Shown here piece by piece: positions 36,901 through 44,315 of a stretch of 49,703 nucleotides of DNA. The translations under genes and the position numbers were made by a program. This DNA comes from a virus: IMG/VR virus record IMGVR_UViG_3300046515_000021, positions 1-49,703 of that record, one strand, 5' to 3'. The notes under the pieces were generated by a model that saw only the letters and a list, made by a program, of their open reading frames with translations, was not told the DNA's origin and searched no databases. Position 1 is the first letter of the stretch; every line of letters begins with the position of its first letter.

Positions 36901-38077
36901 TGACGAACCACGTCGAGAGCTGCGGCAGGTAGGAGGTACCGACCTTGCCCAGCGTCGCGATGATGTCGGCGAACGCCTTGGTTCCACCGGTCGCGATGGT
37001 GATGGACGACGACAGGTCGGTGAACATCTGCCCCAGCGCGGGGGAGAGGGAGGAGCCGAGGTTCGTAGCGAAGGAGCCGAAGAACCCGCCGAGCTCGGTG
37101 GCCGTGTCGGCAACACCCTTACGGAAGGCGGGGAGCAGGGAGTCGACCATCTCCTTGATCGGAGCGCGGGCCTTGTCCCAGAAGTTCGAGCTGATCGTGT
37201 TCTGGAGATCCGACAGGGTCTTCTTGACCTCGGGGATCTGCTTGTTGAAGTCCTTCAGCGCGGCGATCGTGACGCCGATGCCGACCGCGAAGCCACCCAG
37301 AAGTCCGGGCAGCAGGGCGACAGTTGGTCCGATCTGGGCCAGCGATGCCGACAGCGCGAAGAGGTTGCTCGCACCGGCAAGGCCAGCCGAAGCCAGGCCG
37401 GCCACGGCAGACGCAAGCGAGCCGATGATCGGGACGCTCTTGTCGAGGTTCTTCAGGATGTTGCCGAACTTCTCGAAGAGGTTGTTCAGCACGCGGATGC
37501 CGGAGAGCGCAGCCAGCGCGGTAGCCACCTTGGCGACAGCCGCGTTGTTGAGCTGCGGGACGATCGACACCGTGCGGGGCCGGGTCAGGACCGCGAGGCG
37601 AGCGGAGGTAGCAGCACCGCTGAGGCCGCTCATGTCCGGCTCGATCTTGATCTTCAGCGGAGAGTTGTTGTCGCGCCAGTCCTGGATCTGATGCGTCATG
37701 TCGCGCAGAGACTGATCGCTGATCTTCAGGTGGATGTCACCCGCGTCGAGCTCGGACTGGAGCTTGACCTTCTCGCCGTTCTTGGCGCGGTTGGTGTAGG
37801 CGCGGACCGCCCTGGACAGCTCGCCCGTCATGGTCGAGGTGTCGATGCGGGTGTAGATCTTCACCTTGCGCGCGTCCGACTGACGGTTGCGCTGACTGAT
37901 CTTGGAGATCTCGGTGAGGAGCTGACGCTCGAACCCGGCCATGTTCGGCATGACCTGGACTTCGACCTTGAGCTTCTTCTCGTCCTTGGCGAGCTGATTC
38001 TCAGCCTTGCGTCGGAACTCACTGGTGTCCGGCAGGACGCGGACACTGACGCGTCCGATGACCTGACCCTGGGGCAT
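33995..38077 (-). CDS. Tape measure protein, 1360 aa
   Basis: The longest gene. It is helical throughout, with a coiled-coil N-terminus, hydrophobic segments from about residue 200 to 340 and again near 540-760 (ALAQALQTIFTALQPVIAIALQ), and repeats related to FMTGAKGLFMDGIKAIGKFFSDGWKSI near 920-980. Such proteins set tail length and travel ahead of the DNA into the host. At roughly 0.15 nm per residue the tail would be about 200 nm. ATG 38077 is 3 bases after the preceding stop. Confidence 0.95.
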   Translation of the reverse strand: MPQGQVIGRVSVRVLPDTSEFRRKAENQLAKDEKKLKVEVQVMPNMAGFERQLLTEISKISQRNRQSDARKVKIYTRIDTSTMTGELSRAVRAYTNRAKNGEKVKLQSELDAGDIHLKISDQSLRDMTHQIQDWRDNNSPLKIKIEPDMSGLSGAATSARLAVLTRPRTVSIVPQLNNAAVAKVATALAALSGIRVLNNLFEKFGNILKNLDKSVPIIGSLASAVAGLASAGLAGASNLFALSASLAQIGPTVALLPGLLGGFAVGIGVTIAALKDFNKQIPEVKKTLSDLQNTISSNFWDKARAPIKEMVDSLLPAFRKGVADTATELGGFFGSFATNLGSSLSPALGQMFTDLSSSITIATGGTKAFADIIATLGKVGTSYLPQLSTWFVNISKQFADFLKAKGENGIKAEVDQGIQALKDLGGVLYNVYGILSGVARAATEAGGTSLGTLNDALASIHKTVDSKGFQSGMTDVFKAAHEAMNNIATTSGPAVKNLFIELGSLLTTVLPKAGEIIGTALAAVASALAQPAVTDGISAMFDGLLGAVQALAPAMAPLGQALGAIMQVVAAMLPVFGQLVSAAIIPLAGAFSTLAPQLIPIVQLLGGALTQAFQTLAPIIQQMVPIVGDLLGTAFQFLATILPPIAAIFGQILQAVMPLASALMDALAPILPVLAQALQTIFTALQPVIAIALQIISAVIQPLLPMLSEVVQAVLPPLADAISRVVEALQPFLQALLAVVNFLMPILVPVLQFIIEILAGALVAAINGVGLVLEGLKEYFVAVWDYVKAWFQLFLDLFTGNWSKLGEDAKAIWDAILGMLKGVWDIILGALEVFFNVGILGTAGKAFKAIGALFKSAWKAIAEVFTGAFAAIRGYIGVFMTGAKGLFMDGIKAIGKFFSDGWKSITGGLRLFFTGAKALVMDGIRAMGKFFSDGWTTIRTTAVTKFNALVSTISEWIGKAVAKVKELPGKAKAGLSSLGSTLKNAGIELIKGFISGITSMFSSVKNKLGDLTSKLTDWKGPLPKDKVLLYNAGVVIIKGLIKGLESQFSNVKKSLTDLTGLIGKAKLSKSLTAKVKADQASLNKLLSSYEALTKKVDDAKKSLADLKAAKADYAANIAQKIINDANVTNMEGGFTGIIEQLTQARDQAKHFADVLAKLKKLGLNSEMFDQLAQAGPQAGMAAAEAILGAGKAGVDQVNKLEKEIASAAGKVGATASQVMYDNGIHMAEGLVKGLESQADKIEKQMLKIADSMVKAIKKALGIHSPSRVLAKIGAYVGQGFRKGLLSEQSGIMRAVEDSLLIGTTSNSTARNIASAVGSALGNGSSTGGSSKTLNYYAAPGSSLSSEEDLFAAANRARMGW

Positions 38078-38080
38078 CGC

Positions 38081-38811
38081 TTACCTCCGCTTGGCGTTGA
38101 ACTTGTTGTAGAGGTCGGCCACGGAGACGCGGCGACCCTTCTTGCCCGTGCCGCCGTCGGTCTTCTTCTGGGGCTTGGGGCGTGGCCAGAGCGGGATCTT
38201 GGGCGCCTTGCCCTTGCCCCACTGGCCGGTGGCTCTGGTGTTCTGGTTGATCGCGTCGAAGATGTCGGCCTGCATGTGGCGGTCAAGCCCCCAGCCGAAG
38301 TGGTCACGACCGCCCGACGCGAGGGCCATCGTGAGCGAGGTATCAGGAAGCCTCTGGACAAGAGCAAGGACAAGGGCCGGCGCGGGCCCCCGACCTGCGA
38401 TCACCTCAGTGAGATCCACTCCGAAGTGGAAGAGCAGGTCGGGGTAAAGCCCTTCGCCGTACTTGTCGATCAGCTCTCCGAGGCCGAGGCTTCCCCCACC
38501 TGGGTGCCCTCGCTGTACGTCGCGAAGATCTGCGCCAGGACCGCGAGGTCGGAGCCGATCTCCGAGAGCAGCTTCTCGGCCGCCTTCTCGTTGTCGGCGA
38601 CCAGGCGGATCGCGTCAGCGAGCACCTGCTCCTGGTCGACGTCGTCGCCGTCCAGCTTCTCCTGGATCTTCAGGAGCTCGGCGCGCTTCTCCTTCGGGAG
38701 GCGCAGGGGGTTGAGCAGCCGGACGACGAAGCCGTCGCCGAGCTCGATGTCAGTGGACCCGTACTTCGCTTCCGCGGCGGCACGGATGGAGTCGAGGGAG
38801 AAGTTGGCCAT
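38081..38811 (-). CDS. Tail assembly chaperone, -1 frameshift product (GT)
   Basis: The second chaperone frame (about 38500-38081, ending KFNAKRR) has no good start of its own and overlaps the end of the first chaperone. Reading the first gene to the run GTGGGGGAAGCC (slip bases 38497-38491) and shifting back one base continues as SLGLGELIDKYGEGLYPDLLF, giving one fused protein of about 243 residues. This is the usual gpG/gpGT arrangement in long-tailed phages; the two proteins chaperone tape measure and tube assembly. A GTG at 38419 could instead start a separate 112-residue protein. Confidence 0.8.
38470..38811 (-). CDS. Tail assembly chaperone (G), 113 aa
   Basis: ATG 38811 encodes MANFSLDSIRAAAEAKYGSTDIEL, with LNPLRLPKEKRAELLKIQEKLDG and a helical second half, typical of actinophage first tail chaperones. 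It lies between the major tail protein and tape-measure genes. The end of its frame contains the slippery GTGGGGGAA; most ribosomes should stop at 38470 and a fraction shift to the second frame. Confidence 0.85.
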   Translation of the reverse strand: MANFSLDSIRAAAEAKYGSTDIELGDGFVVRLLNPLRLPKEKRAELLKIQEKLDGDDVDQEQVLADAIRLVADNEKAAEKLLSEIGSDLAVLAQIFATYSEGTQVGEASASES

Positions 38812-38880
38812 GGGGTTGCGGACCTCCAAGTTTGAGGGGTGAACAGATCGCGGACCGTCGAACGAAGAGCCCCGAAGGGC

Positions 38881-38921
38881 CCCCGGTGTGCAAGGAGGTC
38901 CGCACCACTTGCACACCGGGG
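38881..38921 (-). promoter_or_regulatory. Long hairpin made of two opposed motif copies
   Basis: CCCCGGTGTGCAAG (38881-38894) and CTTGCACACCGGGG (38908-38921) form a perfect 14-bp inverted repeat around 13 bases. Each arm contains the dispersed motif core. It lies between the major tail gene and the chaperone gene, so it may act as an attenuator lowering chaperone expression, or as a paired protein-binding site. Confidence 0.65.
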
Positions 38922-38940
38922 AGGATCAGATGGGCTCTGA

Positions 38941-39678
38941 TCAGGCAGCGCCGGAGACCCAGGCAGTGCCGTCCCAGTGCGCCGTGGAGGCGTCGCCGAG
39001 AACGACGTTCTGGCCCGTGGTCCAGGCGGAGGTCGGCGTCGCGATGACAGAGGCCATCGCAGCCAGGTTGGCCGGAGCGACCGAGCCGTCCGGGGTGAAG
39101 GAGCCAGGCGTACCAGCAGAGGCGCCGGTTGCGACACTTCCACCAAGCGGGGTGATCGCGTAGGTGTAGGTGTTGGAGCCGAAGGCCATCGGCTTCACGC
39201 CGATCGGCAGGCCGGCCAGCGACTCGGTGTCACCGAAGGACACGTCGTCGGCACGGTAGATCTCGGCCTTGGGGGCGTAGAACGCGAAGTGGTTCTCGCC
39301 GTCCACGAAGACCGCGAGGAACGCGGCGCTCGTCGGGGTCGGCTCGGTCGGAACACCGACAGTGCCGTTCGGCAGGACCGGGGCGTTGGAGCCGTAGTAC
39401 AGCTTCAGGCCGGGGACGTCGAACTGCTGGAGGGTGAAGGTCATCGTCTCGGTACGGGCCGAGTACTTGGTGCGCAGGCTCTTGTTCTGGAGCGTGCCGA
39501 TGGTGGTGGCCTCGCCACCCTCGGAGGCGATCGAGAGGATGTCCTCCAGCGAGGTGTGACCCACGGTCGACCAGGGGGAGGTCGGGACGAGCAGGTCTTC
39601 GGGGAGGTCGGTTCCGACCGGCGCCGTCAGGTAGTTGCCGGAGCCGATGACGAGGGTGGCGTTGTCGTTCAGTGCCAC
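38941..39678 (-). CDS. Major tail tube protein, 245 aa
   Basis: GTG 39678 follows AAGGAGAACTCTTC and encodes MALNDNATLVIGSGNYLTAPVGTDLP. The first 165 residues are the beta-rich tube domain (TIGTLQNKSLRTKYSARTET...). The last 60 (Gly/Ser/Thr/Ala-rich, ending TAHWDGTAWVSGAA) look like a small surface domain. Position before the tail chaperones and after the tail terminator is standard. Confidence 0.9.
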   Translation of the reverse strand: MALNDNATLVIGSGNYLTAPVGTDLPEDLLVPTSPWSTVGHTSLEDILSIASEGGEATTIGTLQNKSLRTKYSARTETMTFTLQQFDVPGLKLYYGSNAPVLPNGTVGVPTEPTPTSAAFLAVFVDGENHFAFYAPKAEIYRADDVSFGDTESLAGLPIGVKPMAFGSNTYTYAITPLGGSVATGASAGTPGSFTPDGSVAPANLAAMASVIATPTSAWTTGQNVVLGDASTAHWDGTAWVSGAA

Positions 39679-39690
39679 GAAGAGTTCTCC

Positions 39691-40188
39691 TTACGGGATG
39701 GGGTACGGGCGGGTGCGCGGCTTGCGGATCTCGATGTCGTAGGTCGCTTCGTAGCGCCAGACACCAGTGGGAAGGTCCGCGTACTGGACCGGGCCGGTCG
39801 ACGTCGCCCAGTCGGTAACCCGACGAGGGGCGGACGCGAGGTCGACCCGTGTGATGTGGCCGCGCGAGGGCACGACCTTCTGCGAGAGCCAGGCGTCTCG
39901 GATCACGACGCGCACGGCCTCGGAGAGGATCGCGGCGTCTTCGTCGCCATCGGGGTCTTGGCAGAAGGCGTGCACCGCGACGCGAGCTGCGTCGAGGAAT
40001 CGGGTGTCGCCCTGCCAGTTCCCGAAGGACGGGTCACGGCGAACGAGTACGAGGGGGAACGTCTGATCCTTGGCGATCAGGGAGTTGACCTGGATGCCAG
40101 GCAGTCCATCGCGCAGGATCGCGAGCATCAGGTCTTCGACCGGGGAGAGCTCGGCGAGCGCCTTGATCTCCGGGGGGAGACCGGCCAT
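39691..40188 (-). CDS. Tail terminator protein, 165 aa
   Basis: ATG 40188 overlaps the preceding stop by a base. Sequence features (EDLMLAILRDGLPGIQVNSLIAKDQTFPLVLVRRDP, then VAVHAFCQDPDGDEDAAILSEAVRVVI) match actinophage tail terminators, which cap the growing tube and join it to the head. The gene lies directly upstream of the tail tube gene. Confidence 0.82.
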   Translation of the reverse strand: MAGLPPEIKALAELSPVEDLMLAILRDGLPGIQVNSLIAKDQTFPLVLVRRDPSFGNWQGDTRFLDAARVAVHAFCQDPDGDEDAAILSEAVRVVIRDAWLSQKVVPSRGHITRVDLASAPRRVTDWATSTGPVQYADLPTGVWRYEATYDIEIRKPRTRPYPIP

Positions 40189-40643
40189 CAGCCTCTACCT
40201 CCCCCACGCTTCTTACGCGCCTTGATCTTGACCTTGCGCTTCTTGGGTTTGGCCTTGGGGCCCTGCTTCTTCGGGAGGTGCGAAGCCTCTTCGAGGATGT
40301 GCAGGCCCTGCATCGCGCCGACCGTGTACTGGTCGATGACCTTTCCTTGGTCGTCGACTACTTCCACGTCGTACGCCTGGCGGCCGAACTCGATCGACAG
40401 GGCCGAGTTCGAGTTGGACTTGGCGTTGGTTCCGTTGGCGTCGGAGAGAACGACGTAGGCGTCGATGTCGCCCTTGGCGATCTCGATCTGTGCGACGCCC
40501 TCGACCTTGTGCTGGATCAGGAGCTCTTCAGCCCTGACGCCGATCTCGAAGGCGCGCTGGTCGACCTCGTCCTGCACCTCGGAGAGGGAGGCGATGAACT
40601 CCGCCATGTTCTTGCCGTTGAGGCCCTTGTAGATGTAGGCCAT
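40188..40643 (-). CDS. Head-tail connector, DUF5403-like, 151 aa
   Basis: ATG 40643 encodes MAYIYKGLNGKNMAEFIASLSEVQDEVDQRAFEIGVRAEELL, a helical opening like the HK97 gp10/DUF5403 group of neck proteins. The strongly basic tail (KKQGPKAKPKKRKVKIKARKK) may contact DNA or capsid. Start and stop each overlap a neighbour by one base, so the neck genes are translationally linked. Confidence 0.8.
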   Translation of the reverse strand: MAYIYKGLNGKNMAEFIASLSEVQDEVDQRAFEIGVRAEELLIQHKVEGVAQIEIAKGDIDAYVVLSDANGTNAKSNSNSALSIEFGRQAYDVEVVDDQGKVIDQYTVGAMQGLHILEEASHLPKKQGPKAKPKKRKVKIKARKKRGGGRG

Positions 40644-40984
40644 CAGCTCGGCCTCTCGCGGACATCGATCGACCAGTGCCGAGTCCTGCGCTCGCCGTGG
40701 TGGTAAGCGGGCGGGGTCACGATGTCCCAGACCTTGCCCAGCATCTCGACCCGCGACCAGAGCTCAACCCCTTCGAGGTTGGCGTCCACGATCATGCGGG
40801 TGATGTTGATCTGCTGCTGGCCGGGAACCTCGGCTCGGGCCGAACGCTGCGGGATCAGCGCGCACCGAACATGGTGTGGTCCGCTCGCGTCGGCGACAAG
40901 GATCTCGTTGCCGCGGTTGTCGGTGTGGTAGCGGCTCTTCCAGACGGTCGCCGAAACTCCCCGCCTACGCTGCATCGAGCTCAC
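40643..40984 (-). CDS. Head-tail stopper protein, 113 aa
   Basis: The product (MSSMQRRRGVSATVWKSRYHTDNRG..., then EGVELWSRVEMLGKVWDIVTPPAYHHG) has the length and closing pattern of siphovirus head-closure proteins (stoppers), where a beta-barrel plugs the portal exit. The gene overlaps both neighbours and follows the adaptor gene. Confidence 0.75.
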   Translation of the reverse strand: MSSMQRRRGVSATVWKSRYHTDNRGNEILVADASGPHHVRCALIPQRSARAEVPGQQQINITRMIVDANLEGVELWSRVEMLGKVWDIVTPPAYHHGERRTRHWSIDVRERPS

Positions 40985-41451
40985 CAGGGCTCACCGTCCG
41001 GACGGAACATCGGGAACGGCTTGTGCCCGTCGATGTCGACCGGGACGAGGCCGGCACTTACGGGCCGGTACGTCGAGTTCCAGGCCGAGACCTGAACGGA
41101 GACCAGGCCGGGCTTGCGGCCACCGATCTCCGCGAGGAGCTTCTGCTCGTCAGCGGTGAAGTAGACCGTGCCAGCGTTCTCGCCCTGGCTGTCGTTCCAG
41201 CCCAGGGTCTCGTCTCCCGCGCGGGACTGGGTGTAGCCCTGGGGGTTGTCCATGAACCGCTTGCACGCCTTCAGAACCAAGGTCCGTACGAGGCGGGGGG
41301 CGGAGGCTGCGTCCGGCCAGTCGCGACCTGTGTGGTAGCTCGCGAGGTCGGAGGCGTCCTCCAGGGCTGAGGTCGCGATGCGCTCCTCGTCAGCGTCGAG
41401 CGTCCAGTCGAGGCGAGCCTTCAGCTCATCGAGTGTGGCGAAGTTCGCCAT
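40981..41451 (-). CDS. Head-tail adaptor, 156 aa
   Basis: ATG 41451 encodes MANFATLDELKARLDWTLDADEERIATSALEDASDLASYHTGRDW, the helical opening of HK97 gp6/SPP1 gp15-type adaptors, which bind the portal. The middle helix (RLVRTLVLKACKRFMDNP) is typical. It follows the capsid gene and terminator and begins the neck gene group. Confidence 0.82.
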   Translation of the reverse strand: MANFATLDELKARLDWTLDADEERIATSALEDASDLASYHTGRDWPDAASAPRLVRTLVLKACKRFMDNPQGYTQSRAGDETLGWNDSQGENAGTVYFTADEQKLLAEIGGRKPGLVSVQVSAWNSTYRPVSAGLVPVDIDGHKPFPMFRPDGEPW

Positions 41452-41476
41452 GATGGTTCTCCTTCACTCACGGGGA

Positions 41477-41502
41477 GGGGCGGAGCCCGAAGGCCCCGCC
41501 CC
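41477..41502 (-). terminator. Terminator-like hairpin after the capsid gene
   Basis: GGGGCGG plus GCC (41477-41487) pairs with GGC plus CCGCCCC (41492-41502), with one mismatch and a CGAA loop. It should partly stop transcription after the highly expressed capsid gene. Confidence 0.7.
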
Positions 41503-41516
41503 ACTCAGCCGGTTGA

Positions 41517-42596
41517 TCAGACGCCAGCGCCGTCAGCCGCACCCGAGACACCGGTGATCGCGGCCAGCTCCTGCTGGGCAGCGTCCGGGCCGTCCGGGTC
41601 GGGCAGCACGTCAGCGGTCGCGTCGAGGTCGAGCTTGATCGCGCGAACGAAGTGCTCGAACTGCGAGACGTACGCCTGGTCGGTGCCCTCGTTGATGCCG
41701 ATGAGCTGGTCCTTGATGGACCGGAAGCCCTTGTACGTGTTGACCACGTTGCGGTCGGTCAGGTAGTTCGCGTCGTAGTCCTGGATGTAGCGGATCGCCA
41801 CACCGTTGTGAGCGGCGGTGCCGCCGTACACGGACTGCGGGACGGTCGGGGCGCCGGTCGCGAAGATGAACGCGGAGCGGTGCATCGCGAACGCGGCGTC
41901 AGCCGGGACCTCCTGCGAGACCACGATGTCGAAGCCGTAGCGCCGACCGATGCTGGCCTCGCGCAGGGCGGAGACAGCCTCGGCCTCGCCGACGTTGCCG
42001 GCCAGGTTCAGCTTCTCGTCAGAGAGCAGCGAGGTCTCCCAGTCGGAACCGACCAGGAGGACGCGGCCCTCGGTGGGGACGCGGAACTTGTTGAGGACGT
42101 CGCGCGCCTTGATCAGCGTGCGGCGCAGGTCGGTGTTACCGCCACGCCCAGACACGTTGCCGCCGAGAGTGACGGCGTACGGCTGGTCGAGGAGGGTGTT
42201 GACGGCCTCGCGCTCCAGGCCGCGGCCGATGGCCTCGGTCTGCTTGGTCATGAGCTTCGCCCAGCCGTCGAGGTCGAACTCGCGCTGCTCGTCGGTCAGC
42301 TTGACGGCCGAGTAGATGTTGCCACCGAAGGAGACGGCGACCGTCTTCTCGGTGTACTCGTCGAACTGGATCTGCTGACGAGTGCCGGGAGTGGGCGAGC
42401 CGGCCTCGCCGGAGCGCCAGTCGTACGTGCGGAAGGGGAGGACGCCCTCAACCTTGACGTTGATGGTGTCGTTCTCGGCGCCCTTGTACTGGTCGATGCC
42501 CTCGCGCTGGAAAAGCGCGGGGACGACGAGGGCCTGCTCCAGAGCGACGGCCGCGGTCGCGGCGATCTTCTCGGGCTTGACAACGCTGTGTGCCAC
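41517..42596 (-). CDS. Major capsid protein, 359 aa
   Basis: The sequence has the HK97-fold layout: an N-terminal arm (MAHSVVKPEKIAATAAVALEQ), the E-loop region (LPFRTYDWRSGEAGSPTPGTRQQIQFDEYTEKTV), the spine helix (LDGWAKLMTKQTEAIGRGLEREAVNTLLD) and the P/A domain. The final 35 residues (DPDGPDAAQQELAAITGVSG...) form a disordered acidic tail. It follows the scaffold gene. GTG 42596 is the start. A TGTGCAAGTG motif (42642-42651) lies 46 bases upstream. Confidence 0.93.
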   Translation of the reverse strand: MAHSVVKPEKIAATAAVALEQALVVPALFQREGIDQYKGAENDTINVKVEGVLPFRTYDWRSGEAGSPTPGTRQQIQFDEYTEKTVAVSFGGNIYSAVKLTDEQREFDLDGWAKLMTKQTEAIGRGLEREAVNTLLDQPYAVTLGGNVSGRGGNTDLRRTLIKARDVLNKFRVPTEGRVLLVGSDWETSLLSDEKLNLAGNVGEAEAVSALREASIGRRYGFDIVVSQEVPADAAFAMHRSAFIFATGAPTVPQSVYGGTAAHNGVAIRYIQDYDANYLTDRNVVNTYKGFRSIKDQLIGINEGTDQAYVSQFEHFVRAIKLDLDATADVLPDPDGPDAAQQELAAITGVSGAADGAGV

Positions 42597-42641
42597 GGGT
42601 GATTACTCCTGTCGGTAGGGGAGATGAGGCTGGGCGTGCGA

Positions 42642-42651
42642 CACTTGCACA
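42642..42651 (-). promoter_or_regulatory. TGTGCAAGTG motif upstream of the capsid gene
   Basis: An exact sense-strand copy within TGTGCAAGTGTCG in the 73-base gap between scaffold and capsid genes. No promoter-like -10 is clear after it. Confidence 0.5.
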
Positions 42652-42669
42652 CGCGGCCAGAAGGGTTGG

Positions 42670-43215
42670 TCAGTAGCGACGGCTACGGCGAGCAGCCTGT
42701 GCCGCCTTGACCGGGTCGAAGTCGTCGGTGTCGTCCTCGGGGTTGAGGCCACCGCCAAGCGACTCAGGTGCGGCCGGAGCGATGAGCTTCTGGAGCTCCT
42801 TCGCGTCGGCTTCCAGCTCCTCGGGCGTGGCGCCGTTCAGGCGCTTGGCGAGGGCTTCGGGAAGCTCGTACTTCGCGGCCACGTTGTTGAGCAGGATCGT
42901 CCGCTCCAGCGCCTCGATCTGCCCCTTCAGTTCGGCGGTCGCCGCCTCGAACTCCTCGACGGTCTTGGCCGAGCTGAGCTTGGCCTCCGTCTCACGGAGC
43001 TTCGTGCGGTAGTTGGCCGCCTCGGCGTTGGCGTCGGTCAGCTTCTTGCGAAGCACGTCAGCCGGAACGCTCTCCTCGGTGGGCTTCTCCTCGGTCGACT
43101 CCGTCTCGTCGCCTTCAGGCTTGTCGCCCTCCGGGGGCGTCTCGACGGTCTCTTCCGTGGTGGACTCAATGGTCTCGGTGCTGGTCTCGGTGGTTTCCTG
43201 CTCGGGCACTGTCAC
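42670..43215 (-). CDS. Capsid scaffolding protein, 181 aa
   Basis: The first 50 residues are Glu/Thr/Pro-rich (TETSTETIESTTEETVET), the middle 51-110 is a coiled coil (LRKKLTDANAEAANYRTKLRETEAKL), and the C-terminus is basic (AAQAARRSRRY), which would bind the capsid. This is the standard make-up of siphovirus scaffolds. Its gene is immediately before the capsid gene. GTG 43215 overlaps the upstream stop. Confidence 0.88.
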   Translation of the reverse strand: MTVPEQETTETSTETIESTTEETVETPPEGDKPEGDETESTEEKPTEESVPADVLRKKLTDANAEAANYRTKLRETEAKLSSAKTVEEFEAATAELKGQIEALERTILLNNVAAKYELPEALAKRLNGATPEELEADAKELQKLIAPAAPESLGGGLNPEDDTDDFDPVKAAQAARRSRRY

Positions 43216-44315
43216 GCCTCCTGGACGTTCGTGGATGATCGCCGAGCCTCCTGGGCTGCGGCCTGTTCTTGCCGGATGAACCGGCGCCAGGCGGACACAG
43301 CCGCCTTACCGGAGAGGCCGCGCGTGACCTTGGGCCACAGCTCCTCGTACCGGCGATTCAGCTCGTACGTAGCCGAGCTGCTGTACTGCTCACGCGTGAA
43401 CACAGGCTCCGCGTAGCAGTGGCAGTTGTCGTGGTACTTGTCGCCGTCCGCGAACTCAGCCGAGCTCTGCGAGCGGTAGACAGGACCACGAGAGATGAGC
43501 ATCGCGCACCACCCACAAGGGGTTCCGGTACGCGAGAGTCTGATGTAGCCGATGGCTCGCTTGTCGCGCTGCATGTGGTTCCAGACCGTCGAACGTCCGC
43601 CGTTCATGGCGACGCGCTCTGCGGCTGCGGCCTGCTGTGCGCCGGCCTGCCTGCGGGCTTCCTCGCGAAGGCCGTCGACCTCGTCAGCGCTCCTGGCGCC
43701 GTCGATCTTGTCGACCTTCTTCTGGAGGTTGTTGGGCCCGAGGGCTTCCAGCACAGTGCGGAGCTCCTGCTCCGCCTCGCGCTCGATCCTCTCCTCCGCA
43801 TCGCGAAGGCCCTCGATCTCCTCGACCAGGATGCGGTCGAGTTCCGCCTCGTGCTCGGCGTCAGGATCAGTGAGGGCCGCCTCGTCAGCTTCCCCAGCTT
43901 GGCCGGTCGCGGCCGACGAGGCGGAGTCCGAAGTCTCGGTGGGGGAGTCACTTGCACGCCCCTCCTGGGGGCGCTCAGTGCCTTGCACCAAGGCGTTGAA
44001 CTCCTCGCGCAGGGTCGTGACAGTCACGTACCTGGGCTCGGGGTGGTAAGGATCGGCCACCGTGCTCCCCGTCCGCAGAGCGCGAACGAGGCGGTAGTAA
44101 GCGCGGGCAAGATCCCGCGACTGGCGCCTGCGTCCCATCACCAGCGTGATGGCTCTCCTCAGCCAAGAGGAGGCGGTGGACGCCCTGGCTGTAGCCGGGA
44201 CGTCCTCCCACAACGTAAGCGCCTCCTGGACGGTGCCTGCCCCGATCTGGGTCAGTGCCGTCTGGAACGCGATCGCAGCGCGATCAGCCTCAGCCTGTCG
44301 GGCTGGACTGGTCAC
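43212..44315 (-). CDS. MuF-like minor head protein, 367 aa
   Basis: Residues 1-120 are a helical portal-associated region (YYRLVRALRTG, PRYVTVTTLREEFNALV), followed by a flexible acidic linker and coiled coil. Residues 265-305 (GTPCGWCAMLISRGPVYRS, DKYHDNCHCYAEPVF) form the Cys/His module of the VG15/MuF group. MuF proteins sit in the head near the portal and may enter with DNA. GTG 44315 overlaps the portal stop (GTGA). Confidence 0.87.
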   Translation of the reverse strand: MTSPARQAEADRAAIAFQTALTQIGAGTVQEALTLWEDVPATARASTASSWLRRAITLVMGRRRQSRDLARAYYRLVRALRTGSTVADPYHPEPRYVTVTTLREEFNALVQGTERPQEGRASDSPTETSDSASSAATGQAGEADEAALTDPDAEHEAELDRILVEEIEGLRDAEERIEREAEQELRTVLEALGPNNLQKKVDKIDGARSADEVDGLREEARRQAGAQQAAAAERVAMNGGRSTVWNHMQRDKRAIGYIRLSRTGTPCGWCAMLISRGPVYRSQSSAEFADGDKYHDNCHCYAEPVFTREQYSSSATYELNRRYEELWPKVTRGLSGKAAVSAWRRFIRQEQAAAQEARRSSTNVQEA

